From NCBI GenBank assembly GCA_029990205.1, contig JAPEKQ010000004.1, positions 1 to 64,000 on the forward strand: a stretch of DNA of 64,000 nt, in the 5' to 3' direction. This DNA comes from a bacterium (GTDB lineage Bacteria; Joyebacterota; Joyebacteria; Joyebacterales; Joyebacteraceae). Made by a program: the position numbers and the translations under genes. A model generated the notes under the pieces. The model ran no database searches, had not been told where the DNA came from, and saw only the letters and a list, made by a program, of their open reading frames with translations. The stretch's first letter is position 1. Each line of letters opens with the position of its first letter. Below, in pieces: positions 51,013-59,065 of the stretch.

Positions 51013-51912
51013 CTACATCACAACCGGATCCGAGCCCTCGTCCGTGACCCGGGGTACACCGAAGTTCTGCTCCCGTTTGAACCGGAAACTCCAGTTCGGG
51101 GAGCCGTAGCTCGTGCAGTTCATACATCGAATACAGTCGACACTGCCGATCTGCTCAGGGACCTTGAGGTCCATCGGACAGTGGAACGAGCAGTGCCTGC
51201 ATGTCGCGCAGTTGGTGAAGTCCGACCCCTTCGCGTACGCGATGGCGCAGCTGTCGAGGTCCACGTTCATCTGGAGCAGACTGAACTTGTTCGTCAGTCC
51301 GAACAGCGCTCCGAGCGGACAGAGGAACCGGCAGAACGGACGCTTCGCGAACATCATGAACACGACGCAGCCGACGAGAACGACGATCTTGAGCTTGAAC
51401 ATCCACGTCGTGAAGTCCATACCCTCGGCCCAGGCCGACCCCTGCGACTTGAAGAAGAGCCACGGGATCCCCGCGCCGAGCGTTCCGGCCGGGCAGATCT
51501 TGCAGAACCACGGCTCCATCGTCCACCAGGCGATCCCGCCGACCACGACGATCAGCACGACGAACTTGAGATGTCGCAGCCAGTCGGGGAGCTTCAGGTT
51601 CGGGACCTTGACCTTGTTGATGATGTCCTGGAGCCACCCGAACGGGCAGAGCCAGCCGCACGGCCAGCGCCCGACGAAGAGCCCGATCGCACCGAGGGTG
51701 CCGAGGACATAGAACGGGAACGCCTTGACGATGAGGAAGTGCTGGAGCGTCCCGACCGGACAGCTGCCCCACGCCATCGGGCAGGCGTAGCAGTTGAGAA
51801 CAGGAACACAGGCGCCCTTGAGGGTGCCCTGGTAGAAACTCATCTTCGGAATCGCCGCGAAGTAGGAGTTCGTGGCGAGCAAACCGAGGAACTGGACGAT
51901 TCTGCGCTTCAC
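51013..51912 (-). CDS. Membrane 4Fe-4S ferredoxin, NapH/NosR-like
   Basis: 299 residues. Four to five membrane helices alternate with Cys clusters: CVPVLNCYACPMAWGSCP, CGWLCPFGWLQD, CKICPAGTLGAG and CRFLCPLGALFG (the CxxxCP type of NapH). Two C-terminal ferredoxin sites follow (CATCRHCSFHCPMD and CIRCMNCTSYG). Such proteins pass electrons across or along the inner membrane, but the partner cannot be named from sequence. The preceding mini-gene and the downstream sirtuin are probably co-transcribed. Confidence 0.85.
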   Translation of the reverse strand: MKRRIVQFLGLLATNSYFAAIPKMSFYQGTLKGACVPVLNCYACPMAWGSCPVGTLQHFLIVKAFPFYVLGTLGAIGLFVGRWPCGWLCPFGWLQDIINKVKVPNLKLPDWLRHLKFVVLIVVVGGIAWWTMEPWFCKICPAGTLGAGIPWLFFKSQGSAWAEGMDFTTWMFKLKIVVLVGCVVFMMFAKRPFCRFLCPLGALFGLTNKFSLLQMNVDLDSCAIAYAKGSDFTNCATCRHCSFHCPMDLKVPEQIGSVDCIRCMNCTSYGSPNWSFRFKREQNFGVPRVTDEGSDPVVM

Positions 51913-51951
51913 TGCTGCGTCCGCCTTCCGCTGGCGCGACCGTGAGGTCCG

Positions 51952-52179
51952 CTACGCAACGCCGATACAAGTCAGACAGATCATCGCGCCGTTCGATAGC
52001 GTCTCCCAGAAGTCACCAACGGAGAGGCCATAGGCGATGGCTGCGCCGAAGAGAATGAAGAACAGTGTGAAGAGGAATATGCGCACGGTGTTCACCCACG
52101 CTGTGCCCGCCCATCGGCGGACCGTCGAACCGCTTGTCCGGACACCGCAGACGCGGTCGTCCGACACGTGAAACAGCAT
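51952..52179 (-). CDS. CXXC mini-protein with one membrane helix (CD1871A-like)
   Basis: Up to 75 residues, with one membrane helix (IFLFTLFFILFGAAIAYGL) and a C-terminal ICLTCIGVA, matching the short CD1871A-type proteins that end in a CLxCIG motif and accompany NapH-type ferredoxins. Those relatives are ~45 residues, so the GTG at 52095 (about 47 residues) may be the true start; neither start has a good ribosome-binding site. The two cysteines may form a redox pair feeding or maturing the next gene product, 39 bases downstream. Confidence 0.65.
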   Translation of the reverse strand: MLFHVSDDRVCGVRTSGSTVRRWAGTAWVNTVRIFLFTLFFILFGAAIAYGLSVGDFWETLSNGAMICLTCIGVA

Positions 52180-52205
52180 TCCACGTCAGTGGGGAGTACT
52201 CTTCG

Positions 52206-52235
52206 ATTCTAGGCCGTCACGTGAGGGTCCGTCAA
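52206..52235 (-). promoter_or_regulatory. Sigma-70-type promoter of CXXC/NapH/SIR2 operon
   Basis: TTGACG (52230-52235), an 18-base spacer and TAGAAT (52206-52211) on the minus strand. The start should fall near 52199, close ahead of the CXXC mini-gene. Confidence 0.6.
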
Positions 52236-52291
52236 GCGGAAAGCCCCTTGCCGCTGGGGGTTTGCGCGGACGCCAACCATCGCACAGGCAA

Positions 52292-52319
52292 CGAGCGGGG
52301 CCCTCTCGGACCCCGCTCG
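52292..52319 (-). terminator. Terminator after pyruvate phosphate dikinase
   Basis: A perfect 9-bp stem (CGAGCGGGG with CCCCGCTCG) with a 10-base loop follows the ppdK stop by 44 bases. Its tail on the minus strand is TTGCCTGTG. A second, weaker A/C-rich hairpin (52240-52263) sits just beyond. Confidence 0.6.
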
Positions 52320-52363
52320 CGAACCGCTTCGAATGAACATGTCGCCGGGAACCGGCGGACGCG

Positions 52364-55048
52364 CTACAGCATGCCCTTCATCTTCGCCCGCAGCACCGCG
52401 TGTGCCGCCGCGAGACGGGCGACCGGGACGCGGTACGGTGAACAGCTGACATAGTCGAGACCGGCGTGATGGCAGAAGTTGATCGACTCCGGATCGCCAC
52501 CGTGCTCGCCGCAGATACCGACCTTGAGCTCGTCGTTGACGCCGCGGCCCTTCTCGACCGCCATCTTGACGAGAGCGCCGACGCCGCGCTTGTCGATCGA
52601 CTGGAACGGGTCCTTCCTCAGGATCCCGAGCTTCAGGTAGTCCTTGATGAAACTCCCCGCGTCGTCGCGGCTGTACCCGTACGTCATCTGCGTCAGGTCG
52701 TTCGTTCCGAACGAGAAGAAGTCGGCGTGCTCGGCGACCTCGTCGGCCACGACACACGCGCGCGGGATCTCGATCATCGTACCGATGTGGTAGTTGACCT
52801 CGACACCCTTCTTCCTCATGGTCTCCTTCACGACGCGCTCGACCAGCTCACGAAGAAGCGAGAGCTCTCTCGGCTCTCCGACGAGCGGGATCATGATGTC
52901 GGGTCGGGCGTCGATGCCACGCTTCACGAGCGCGCACGCGGCCTCGATGATGGCGCGCGCCTGCATCTCGTAGACCTCGGGATAGGTCACACCGAGACGG
53001 CAGCCCCGGTGACCAAGCATCGGGTTGGACTCGTGCAGCGCCGCCGCACGCTCGACCATCGAGTCCGGGTCCTTCCCCAGATCCCGCGCCAGCTCCCTGA
53101 TCTCGGCCTCGGTCCCGGGAATGAACTCGTGGAGCGGCGGGTCGAGCAGACGGATGGTGACCGTGAGCCCGGCCATCGCCTCGAGAATGCCCTCGAAGTC
53201 ATCGCGCTGGAACGGAAGCAGATGATCGAGCGCCTCACGACGCTCGGTCTCGTCGTTCGCCATGATCATCGCGCGGATGTACTGAAGACGCTCCTCGCCG
53301 AAGAACATGTGCTCGGTCCGGCAGAGGCCGATACCGCCCGCGCCGAACTTCCGCGCGGTCTTCGCATCCTCAGGCGTGTCGGCGTTCGTCCTCACGCCGA
53401 GCTGGCGGAACTCGTCCGCCCACTCCATCAGTGTGGCGAACGCGCCCGAGAGCTCGGGCTGCTCGGTGGGGACCTTCCCGGCGATGACGTCGCCGGTCGA
53501 GCCGTTCAGCGTCAGCCAGTCGCCTTCCTTGAGCGTCGTGCCGTTGACCGTGCAGGTCTTCGCGCGGTAGTCGATCTGCAGGTCCCCCGCTCCCGCGACA
53601 CAGCACTTGCCCATGCCGCGCGCGACGACGGCCGCGTGCGACGTCATGCCGCCGCGAGCCGTCAGGAATCCCTGCGACGCGTTCATGCCGTCGATGTCCT
53701 CGGGCGACGTCTCCTCGCGAACGAGGATCGTGCGGTGCTTGTCCTCATCGGCGTCCTCGGCCCAGGCCACGGAGTCCTCCGCGGTGAAGACGATCCGACC
53801 GACCGCGGCGCCCGGTGACGCGGGCAGACCTCTCGTCAGCGCCGTGTACTCGGTCTTCGGGTCGATGCGCTCGTGAAGGAGCTGCTCGACCTGGTCGGGG
53901 TCGACGCGCATGACGGCCGTCTTCCGGTCGATGAGACCCTCCGACTCCATCTCGACGGCGATGCGGACGGCCGCCTCAGCCGTGCGCTTGCCCGTCCGGG
54001 TCTGGAGCATCCAGAGCTTGCCTCGCTGGATGGTGAACTCGAGATCCTGCGTGTCGGTGTAGTGCTTCTCGAGCTTCTCGCGGATCGCGTCGAGGGAGGC
54101 GTAGATCTCGGGCATCATCTCCTCGAGGGACTCGCCGTCGCCTTCCTTCTTCTGGGAGAGGTTGATCGGGTGCGGCGTCCGCACACCGGCCACAACGTCC
54201 TCGCCCTGCGCGTTCGGGAGATACTCGCCGTAGAATGTCCGCTCGCCGGTCGCCGGATCACGGGTGAAGGCGACGCCGGTCGCGCTCCCCTCGCCCATGT
54301 TACCGAAGACCATCGCCTGGACGTTCACCGCGGTGCCCCAGTCGTCGGGGATGTCGTTGAGGCGGCGGTAGCTGATCGCGCGCTGGATGTTCCACGAGCG
54401 GAACACGGCGCTGATGGCGCCCCAGAGCTGCTCGCGCGGGTCGTCCGGGAAGTCCTTCCCAGAGAGCTCCTTCACCTTGGCTTTGAACTGTCCGGCGAGG
54501 TACTTGAGATCCTCGGCGCTCAGATCCATGTCGTGGAAGACGTCCTTCTCCTTCTTCCGAGCGTCGAGCAGACGGTGGAACTCCTCGCTCTCGAGCCCCA
54601 TCACGACGTCGGCGTACATCTGAATGAGACGCCGGTAGCTGTCGTAGACGAACCGGTCGTTGCCCGTCTTCTTGATGAGACCGGCGACGGTGTCGTCAGA
54701 GAGACCGATGTTGAGGACCGTGTCCATCATTCCCGGCATCGAGACACGCGCGCCGGAACGCACGGAGAACAGGAGCGGATCGTCCGGATCGCCGAACCCG
54801 CCGCCCATCGCCTCCTCCACCCGTCCGATCGCCTTCGCCACTTCATCCTCAAGACCCTCCGGGTAGGACGAGTCGTTGGTGTAGTAGTGGGCGCAGACCT
54901 CAGTGGAGATGGTGAATCCGGCCGGGACCGGGATGCCGAGATGTGTCATCTCGGCGAGGTTGGCGCCCTTGCCGCCAAGGAGGTTCTTCATCCCCCCTCG
55001 ACCGTCGGCGTGGCCGCCTCCGAAGAAATAGACTCGTCTCTGTGGCAT
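52364..55048 (-). CDS. ppdK: Pyruvate, phosphate dikinase
   Basis: 894 residues, the normal full length. The N-terminal ATP-grasp domain contains LLGGKGANLAEMTHLGIPVP and VQAMVFGNMGEGSATGVAF. The central phosphohistidine domain has GGMTSHAAVVARGMGKCC (His near 469). The C-terminal PEP/pyruvate barrel has GLCRTEHMFF and the catalytic-Cys motif CGEHGGDP (~849). It interconverts pyruvate, ATP and phosphate with PEP, AMP and diphosphate in the cytoplasm. It serves either PPi-linked glycolysis or gluconeogenesis, relevant to an organism living on glucans. AAAGGAG precedes the ATG. It is flanked by its own promoter and terminator. Confidence 0.96.
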   Translation of the reverse strand: MPQRRVYFFGGGHADGRGGMKNLLGGKGANLAEMTHLGIPVPAGFTISTEVCAHYYTNDSSYPEGLEDEVAKAIGRVEEAMGGGFGDPDDPLLFSVRSGARVSMPGMMDTVLNIGLSDDTVAGLIKKTGNDRFVYDSYRRLIQMYADVVMGLESEEFHRLLDARKKEKDVFHDMDLSAEDLKYLAGQFKAKVKELSGKDFPDDPREQLWGAISAVFRSWNIQRAISYRRLNDIPDDWGTAVNVQAMVFGNMGEGSATGVAFTRDPATGERTFYGEYLPNAQGEDVVAGVRTPHPINLSQKKEGDGESLEEMMPEIYASLDAIREKLEKHYTDTQDLEFTIQRGKLWMLQTRTGKRTAEAAVRIAVEMESEGLIDRKTAVMRVDPDQVEQLLHERIDPKTEYTALTRGLPASPGAAVGRIVFTAEDSVAWAEDADEDKHRTILVREETSPEDIDGMNASQGFLTARGGMTSHAAVVARGMGKCCVAGAGDLQIDYRAKTCTVNGTTLKEGDWLTLNGSTGDVIAGKVPTEQPELSGAFATLMEWADEFRQLGVRTNADTPEDAKTARKFGAGGIGLCRTEHMFFGEERLQYIRAMIMANDETERREALDHLLPFQRDDFEGILEAMAGLTVTIRLLDPPLHEFIPGTEAEIRELARDLGKDPDSMVERAAALHESNPMLGHRGCRLGVTYPEVYEMQARAIIEAACALVKRGIDARPDIMIPLVGEPRELSLLRELVERVVKETMRKKGVEVNYHIGTMIEIPRACVVADEVAEHADFFSFGTNDLTQMTYGYSRDDAGSFIKDYLKLGILRKDPFQSIDKRGVGALVKMAVEKGRGVNDELKVGICGEHGGDPESINFCHHAGLDYVSCSPYRVPVARLAAAHAVLRAKMKGML

Positions 55049-55147
55049 GTGTGCTCCTTTCGGGGATCATCTCTCGAAGTTTGTTCGGTTTCCGTACATT
55101 CTAACCGGAACCCTTCCGGATTCCGACTGTTTTCGTTCCAGCTGTTC

Positions 55148-55177
55148 AGAATAGCACTGCTGAGGGGGTCTGGCAAA
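55148..55177 (-). promoter_or_regulatory. Candidate promoter for ppdK
   Basis: TTTGCC (55172-55177), an 18-base spacer and TATTCT (55148-55153) on the minus strand, about 95 bases before the start codon. The leader contains an AATCCGGAAGGGTTCCGG inverted sequence. Confidence 0.45.
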
Positions 55178-55246
55178 CGTCATCGCGGATTGGCGCAGCA
55201 TTCGCTGAGGGCGGGACCCAGGGCGTTCCTGACCGCTAGTCGGTCA

Positions 55247-56563
55247 TCAGTCACCTCGCTCCTCTGCGGCGATCTCTTCCTCAACCGGGATCTCTCGCTC
55301 AACGGGCTTCTGCGGGGGCTCTTGCACATCACGGGGCGGGACGAAGCGGCGTTTCCCCTGGTCGCGGTCGTTCCGCTCGAGCCGGCGGTAGAGCGCCTCT
55401 CGTCGAATCTGCTCAACGATCATGTCACGCAGCCCCGGCTCCTCACCGTCCTTCTCGTCCCCGACCGAGTCCTTGGCCCCGATCAGATAGAAGAACTCGT
55501 CGCGGATGCCGCGCTCGGTCGTGCGGAGGTTCTTGCGTCGCTGATTGAGCAGAATGCGACCGACGATCGCGAGCGCCACGTAGCTCGCCAGCACGTAGAT
55601 CAGACCGTGCGACGTGACGAGCGCGAGCATCTGGCCGCCGAAGAAGACGGTCGCCGCCCAGAGCACGAGGACCGCGTGGCGCGGGCTCAGCCCGAATCGA
55701 ATGAGGCGATGATGGACGTGCGAGCGGTCCGCCACCATGACGTGCTGCCCCTTCCGCCACCGACGGACCATCGATGTTGAGACATCGAACGCGGGAACCG
55801 TCATGCACGCCGCGGCAACGAGGAGCGTCGTACTCGCGGCATCCTGCTTCGCGCCGATGATCGCGCCGCCGGCGAGCAGGAACCCGAGCGTCATGCTTCC
55901 CGCGTCACCGAGGTAGACGGTCCCTCGGCCGTAGTTGTGCACGAGGAACCCGGTCGTCGCGCCGAAGAGACCCGCTCCCATCAGGAACAGGATCGGGTTC
56001 GGGTCGAGCATACTGACCGCGAAGAGCCCGCCGGCCGTGATCGCCGCGATACCGCCGGCAAGACCGTCGAGACCGTCGATTATATTGAGAGCGTTCATGA
56101 ACGCGAGGAACCAGAGAACCGTAAGAGGATAGCCGAACCACCCGAGGTCGATGGTCGGACCGAGCACGAAGCGCATGTGGTCGATCCCGACGCCCGCGGC
56201 GACCATGGCGACCGCGATCGCCGTCTGCGAGACGAGCTTGACCAGGGGCTTGAGGTTCATCCGATCGTCCGCCATCCCGAGGATGACGACGGCCGTGGCG
56301 CCGAGCAGCAGCGCGCGAAGCTTCGCCCCGAACTCCGGCGGCGCGCCCGCGCAGAACCGGACGGCGACCACCATCGAGACCGCGATGGCGAGGAAGACGA
56401 CGATGCCGCCGGTCGTCGGAACCGCGCGCGCCCGGACCCGCCTCGAACTCGGCAGGTCGGCGAGACCGAGCTTGAGCCCGACCTTCGCCCCCGGCGGCGT
56501 GAGCAGCCATGCCAGACCGCCGGCTACGATCGTCGTCAGAAGTGCGCATACTGCGGTTGTCAC
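55247..56563 (-). CDS. Undecaprenyl-phosphate sugar-1-phosphate transferase (WecA/MraY family)
   Basis: About 438 residues from a GTG at 56563 with AAGGAG upstream; an ATG at 56599 lacks such a site. Around ten membrane helices carry the family signatures: VPTTGGIVVF, the catalytic GMADDRMNLKPLVK, NALNIIDGLDGLAGG, HNYGRGTVYLGDAGSM and DRSHVHHRLIRFG. The reaction loads a HexNAc-1-phosphate (or similar) onto undecaprenyl phosphate and starts a cell-surface polysaccharide or O-antigen. A ~100-residue charged tail (rich in Glu/Arg/Pro) after the last helix is longer than in typical WecA. It is the last gene of the polysaccharide cluster on this strand. Confidence 0.88.
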   Translation of the reverse strand: MTTAVCALLTTIVAGGLAWLLTPPGAKVGLKLGLADLPSSRRVRARAVPTTGGIVVFLAIAVSMVVAVRFCAGAPPEFGAKLRALLLGATAVVILGMADDRMNLKPLVKLVSQTAIAVAMVAAGVGIDHMRFVLGPTIDLGWFGYPLTVLWFLAFMNALNIIDGLDGLAGGIAAITAGGLFAVSMLDPNPILFLMGAGLFGATTGFLVHNYGRGTVYLGDAGSMTLGFLLAGGAIIGAKQDAASTTLLVAAACMTVPAFDVSTSMVRRWRKGQHVMVADRSHVHHRLIRFGLSPRHAVLVLWAATVFFGGQMLALVTSHGLIYVLASYVALAIVGRILLNQRRKNLRTTERGIRDEFFYLIGAKDSVGDEKDGEEPGLRDMIVEQIRREALYRRLERNDRDQGKRRFVPPRDVQEPPQKPVEREIPVEEEIAAEERGD

Positions 56564-56670
56564 GGTCCACTGCTCCTTCGCATTCAGACACCCGGCCATT
56601 GCCCGGGTGTCTCGCACGGGCCGAGCGCGGTCCGAATCACCCGCGACAGGCCCTCATGCCCCACATATGT

Positions 56671-56698
56671 AAGATAGCACGCAGCATGGGCGTGTAAA
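56671..56698 (-). promoter_or_regulatory. Candidate promoter for the WecA-type gene
   Basis: TTTACA (56693-56698), a 16-base spacer and TATCTT (56671-56676) on the minus strand, giving a leader of about 100 bases. Confidence 0.45.
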
Positions 56699-56728
56699 GA
56701 CGGAAGGCAGCCAGGGGCTGGTCGATGG

Positions 56729-57655
56729 TCAGTATTCGGAGGGATGCAGCCCGCGATTCGCGATCCAGAAGCCCAGCCGCCCCCACCAGGCGCGCCGGCT
56801 GGAGCCTGCGTGCGCCGCGTAGGAGCGCCAGCGCGCGGCGGTCGTCGCGACCAGCTCGTTCCCGGTCTGACCGGCGAGCCGCTCCAGCTGGAGCACGTGC
56901 TCGCCGTGCCTGAGGGGTGATGCGAGGGGGATCCCGTGCCACCGCTCGTCGAGATCGAACCGGCTCCAGTACCCGGTGTCGTACGACTCGAGAACGTGCG
57001 CGAGTCCCAACTCCATCCTCGCGAGCGTCGCCCGGACACCCTCGTCCGGCCCGTCGCGGTCGGGAAGCGCCGAATCGCGGAGCGCGGTCATGGCCCTCAG
57101 CTGCGCCCCGAGCACGAGCGACGGGCGGTTCTCCATCGGGAACTGCTCGATGAAGAGCGCGCTCTCGAGTCCGCCCTCCGCCCCTCCCTCGCCGAGCTCG
57201 CGCGCCAGTCCCCCCTCGTCGATCGGAGTCCACAACCCTCCGATCGCCCGGCGGACGGTCTCGTCTGCGCCGTCGACGCCGAGAAGCGTCGACGCTCTGG
57301 AGAGAAGCGAGATGCACTCGGCGTGAGCCTCGCCGGAGAACCAGTGTTCCGGCAGGTCGTGCGCGTACGCCCTCGGGACCGCCGGCATCGGCCAGCCGAG
57401 GAACCCGCACGGGATCGCCTCGTTGTTCTCGATAAGCCAACGCGCGACGGTCTCGACCGCCGCGCGTCGCGCTGGATTGCCTGTTCGGAGATAGAGTTCG
57501 AGACTTCCGAGCCCGTACTTCGCGAGAACCGCCGGTGAGTGACGCGGGCCGCCGGGCGTTGTCGTCAGCGGGAGTCCGCGAACATCATCGGGACCGATGG
57601 CGTCGACGAGGTCCGAGTAGTCGAGAACGTATCCGCGCAGAGACGCTTCGTCCAC
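56729..57655 (-). CDS. D-glucuronyl C5-epimerase C-terminal-domain-like protein
   Basis: About 308 residues from a GTG at 57655. An in-frame ATG at 57739 would overlap the upstream gene by 53 bases and add an Arg/Ser-rich stretch, so I prefer the GTG, although it lacks a clear ribosome site. The (alpha/alpha)-barrel features of heparosan glucuronate C5-epimerases are visible: PAVLAKYGLGSLELYLRTG, FSGEAHAECISLLSRAS, ESALFIEQFPMENRPS, VLGAQLRAMTAL, YDTGYWSRFDLDERWHG and YHVL-like LRHGEHVLQLERL. It may epimerise a uronic acid in the polymer made by this cluster. No signal peptide is seen. A simple structural role without activity is possible. Confidence 0.72.
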   Translation of the reverse strand: MDEASLRGYVLDYSDLVDAIGPDDVRGLPLTTTPGGPRHSPAVLAKYGLGSLELYLRTGNPARRAAVETVARWLIENNEAIPCGFLGWPMPAVPRAYAHDLPEHWFSGEAHAECISLLSRASTLLGVDGADETVRRAIGGLWTPIDEGGLARELGEGGAEGGLESALFIEQFPMENRPSLVLGAQLRAMTALRDSALPDRDGPDEGVRATLARMELGLAHVLESYDTGYWSRFDLDERWHGIPLASPLRHGEHVLQLERLAGQTGNELVATTAARWRSYAAHAGSSRRAWWGRLGFWIANRGLHPSEY

Positions 57656-57686
57656 GTGGCGGCCGCTGCGCGCCGGACTGTGTTCG

Positions 57687-58790
57687 CTACGCCGCGACAA
57701 ACTCGAGCACCGACGACGCGACGTAGTCCTTCTCTTCATCCGTCAGCAGCGAGAAGATCGGGATCGACAGCGTCTCTCGTGACGCGCGCTCCGACACCGG
57801 GCAGTCGCCCTCGCTGTATCCGAGGTCCTTGAAACACTCCTGAAGATGGAGCGGCTTCGGGTAGTAGAGCGCGCACCCGATGCCCTTCTCCTTGAGGTGC
57901 TCGCGCAGCGCGTCGCGGGCGGAAACACTGATCATGTACTGGTTGTAGATGTGGCGACATTCCGCCATCCGATGCGGGGAACCGATCGTCGTCCCTTCGA
58001 ACCGGCCGGAGTAGTAGTCGGCGTTGGCGGAACGGCCGTTGCTCCAGTCGTCGAGGTGGCGCAGCTTGACCATCAGCACGGCGGCCTGGATCGCGTCGAG
58101 CCGGCTGTTCATCCCAATCGTCCAGTGGTGGTACATCTCGGTCTGCCCGTGCTCTCTCAGACTGATCAGCAGATCGGCGATCTCGTCGCTCTGCGTCGTG
58201 ATCATCCCACCGTCGCCGTAACCGCCGAGGTTCTTGCTCGGGAAGAAGCTGAAGCAGCCGATGTCGCCGAGCGAACCGGCGCGGCGTCCCTTGTACTCGG
58301 AGCCGATCGCCTGCGCGGCGTCCTCGATCACGATGAGGCCGTGCTTCTTCGCGATCTCATTGATCGGGTCCATGTCGGCGCACTGTCCGTAGAGATGGAC
58401 GGGCATGATCGCCTTGGTGCGATCGGTGATGGCCGCTTCGATCTTGCCGGGGTCGAGATTGTAGGTCGCGGGATCGATGTCGACGAAGACGGGCTTCGCC
58501 CCGCTTCGGGAGATCGAACCACCGGTCGCGAAGAACGTGTACGGCGTCGTGATGACCTCGCTGCCCTCGCCCACCCCGTGCGCCATGAGGGCCAGAAGCA
58601 GCGCGTCGGTGCCGGACGCCACGCCGACCGCCCGCTTCGTCCCGCTGTACTCGGCAACCTGCTCCTCGAACTTGGCGACGTTCGGACCGAGCTTGAAGTA
58701 CTGCGTCTCGACGACCTCCGCGATCGCGGCGTCGACCTCGCTCTTGATGGTCTGATACTGCCGTTTGAGGTCCAGAAGCGGTACCTGCAT
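57687..58790 (-). CDS. DegT/DnrJ/EryC1/StrS-family sugar aminotransferase
   Basis: 367 residues from the ATG at 58790, with AAAGGAAC upstream; the longer frame adds unlikely sequence. PLP-fold type I motifs: VPLLDLKRQY, GVASGTDALLLAL, HLYGQCADMDPI, IEDAAQAIGSEYKG, and the PLP Lys in FSFFPSKNLGGYGDGG. HIYNQYMI and LYYPKPLHLQECF are typical of the 3-amino (QdtB/FdtB/WlbE) branch, which makes 3-amino-3-deoxy sugars on nucleotide carriers. It supplies an amino sugar to the polysaccharide built by the surrounding glycosyltransferases. Confidence 0.92.
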   Translation of the reverse strand: MQVPLLDLKRQYQTIKSEVDAAIAEVVETQYFKLGPNVAKFEEQVAEYSGTKRAVGVASGTDALLLALMAHGVGEGSEVITTPYTFFATGGSISRSGAKPVFVDIDPATYNLDPGKIEAAITDRTKAIMPVHLYGQCADMDPINEIAKKHGLIVIEDAAQAIGSEYKGRRAGSLGDIGCFSFFPSKNLGGYGDGGMITTQSDEIADLLISLREHGQTEMYHHWTIGMNSRLDAIQAAVLMVKLRHLDDWSNGRSANADYYSGRFEGTTIGSPHRMAECRHIYNQYMISVSARDALREHLKEKGIGCALYYPKPLHLQECFKDLGYSEGDCPVSERASRETLSIPIFSLLTDEEKDYVASSVLEFVAA

Positions 58791-58983
58791 GATGATGTTC
58801 CTTTCGATGAAGCTGTGCCCACGAAGCCACGCTGTGGAGTCGTTCTCATGAATGAAGTGCTGCAAGTGTTCTACCAGCTTGAAGGCCGTCAGGCAACATT
58901 CAACGTCGCCCGTCGCGCCGGAACGCGCGCGGCAGAGCATCGTCTGGCGTGACGGGTCGTGCGGTCCTGCGCGCGGCAGCGCG

Positions 58984-59012
58984 TTGACAGCGGCGGCACG
59001 AGAACATAGGCT
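58984..59012 (+). promoter_or_regulatory. Candidate promoter for the GT4-GT4 fusion gene
   Basis: A perfect TTGACA (58984-58989), a 17-base spacer and a poor -10 TAGGCT (59007-59012) on the plus strand. The 275-base divergent region otherwise shows no gene. A weaker minus-strand candidate (TTGCCT, 17 bases, TAGAAC) could serve the aminotransferase. Confidence 0.4.
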
Positions 59013-59065
59013 GTGCTCAGGCACGGTAAGGGCGCTGTGTCGCGATACGCTCGACGGGGCAACTG

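Noticed and set aside
53873-55780. Plus-strand open frame across ppdK and the WecA-type gene
   Set aside because: It is antisense to two confidently identified genes and spans their intergenic promoter region.
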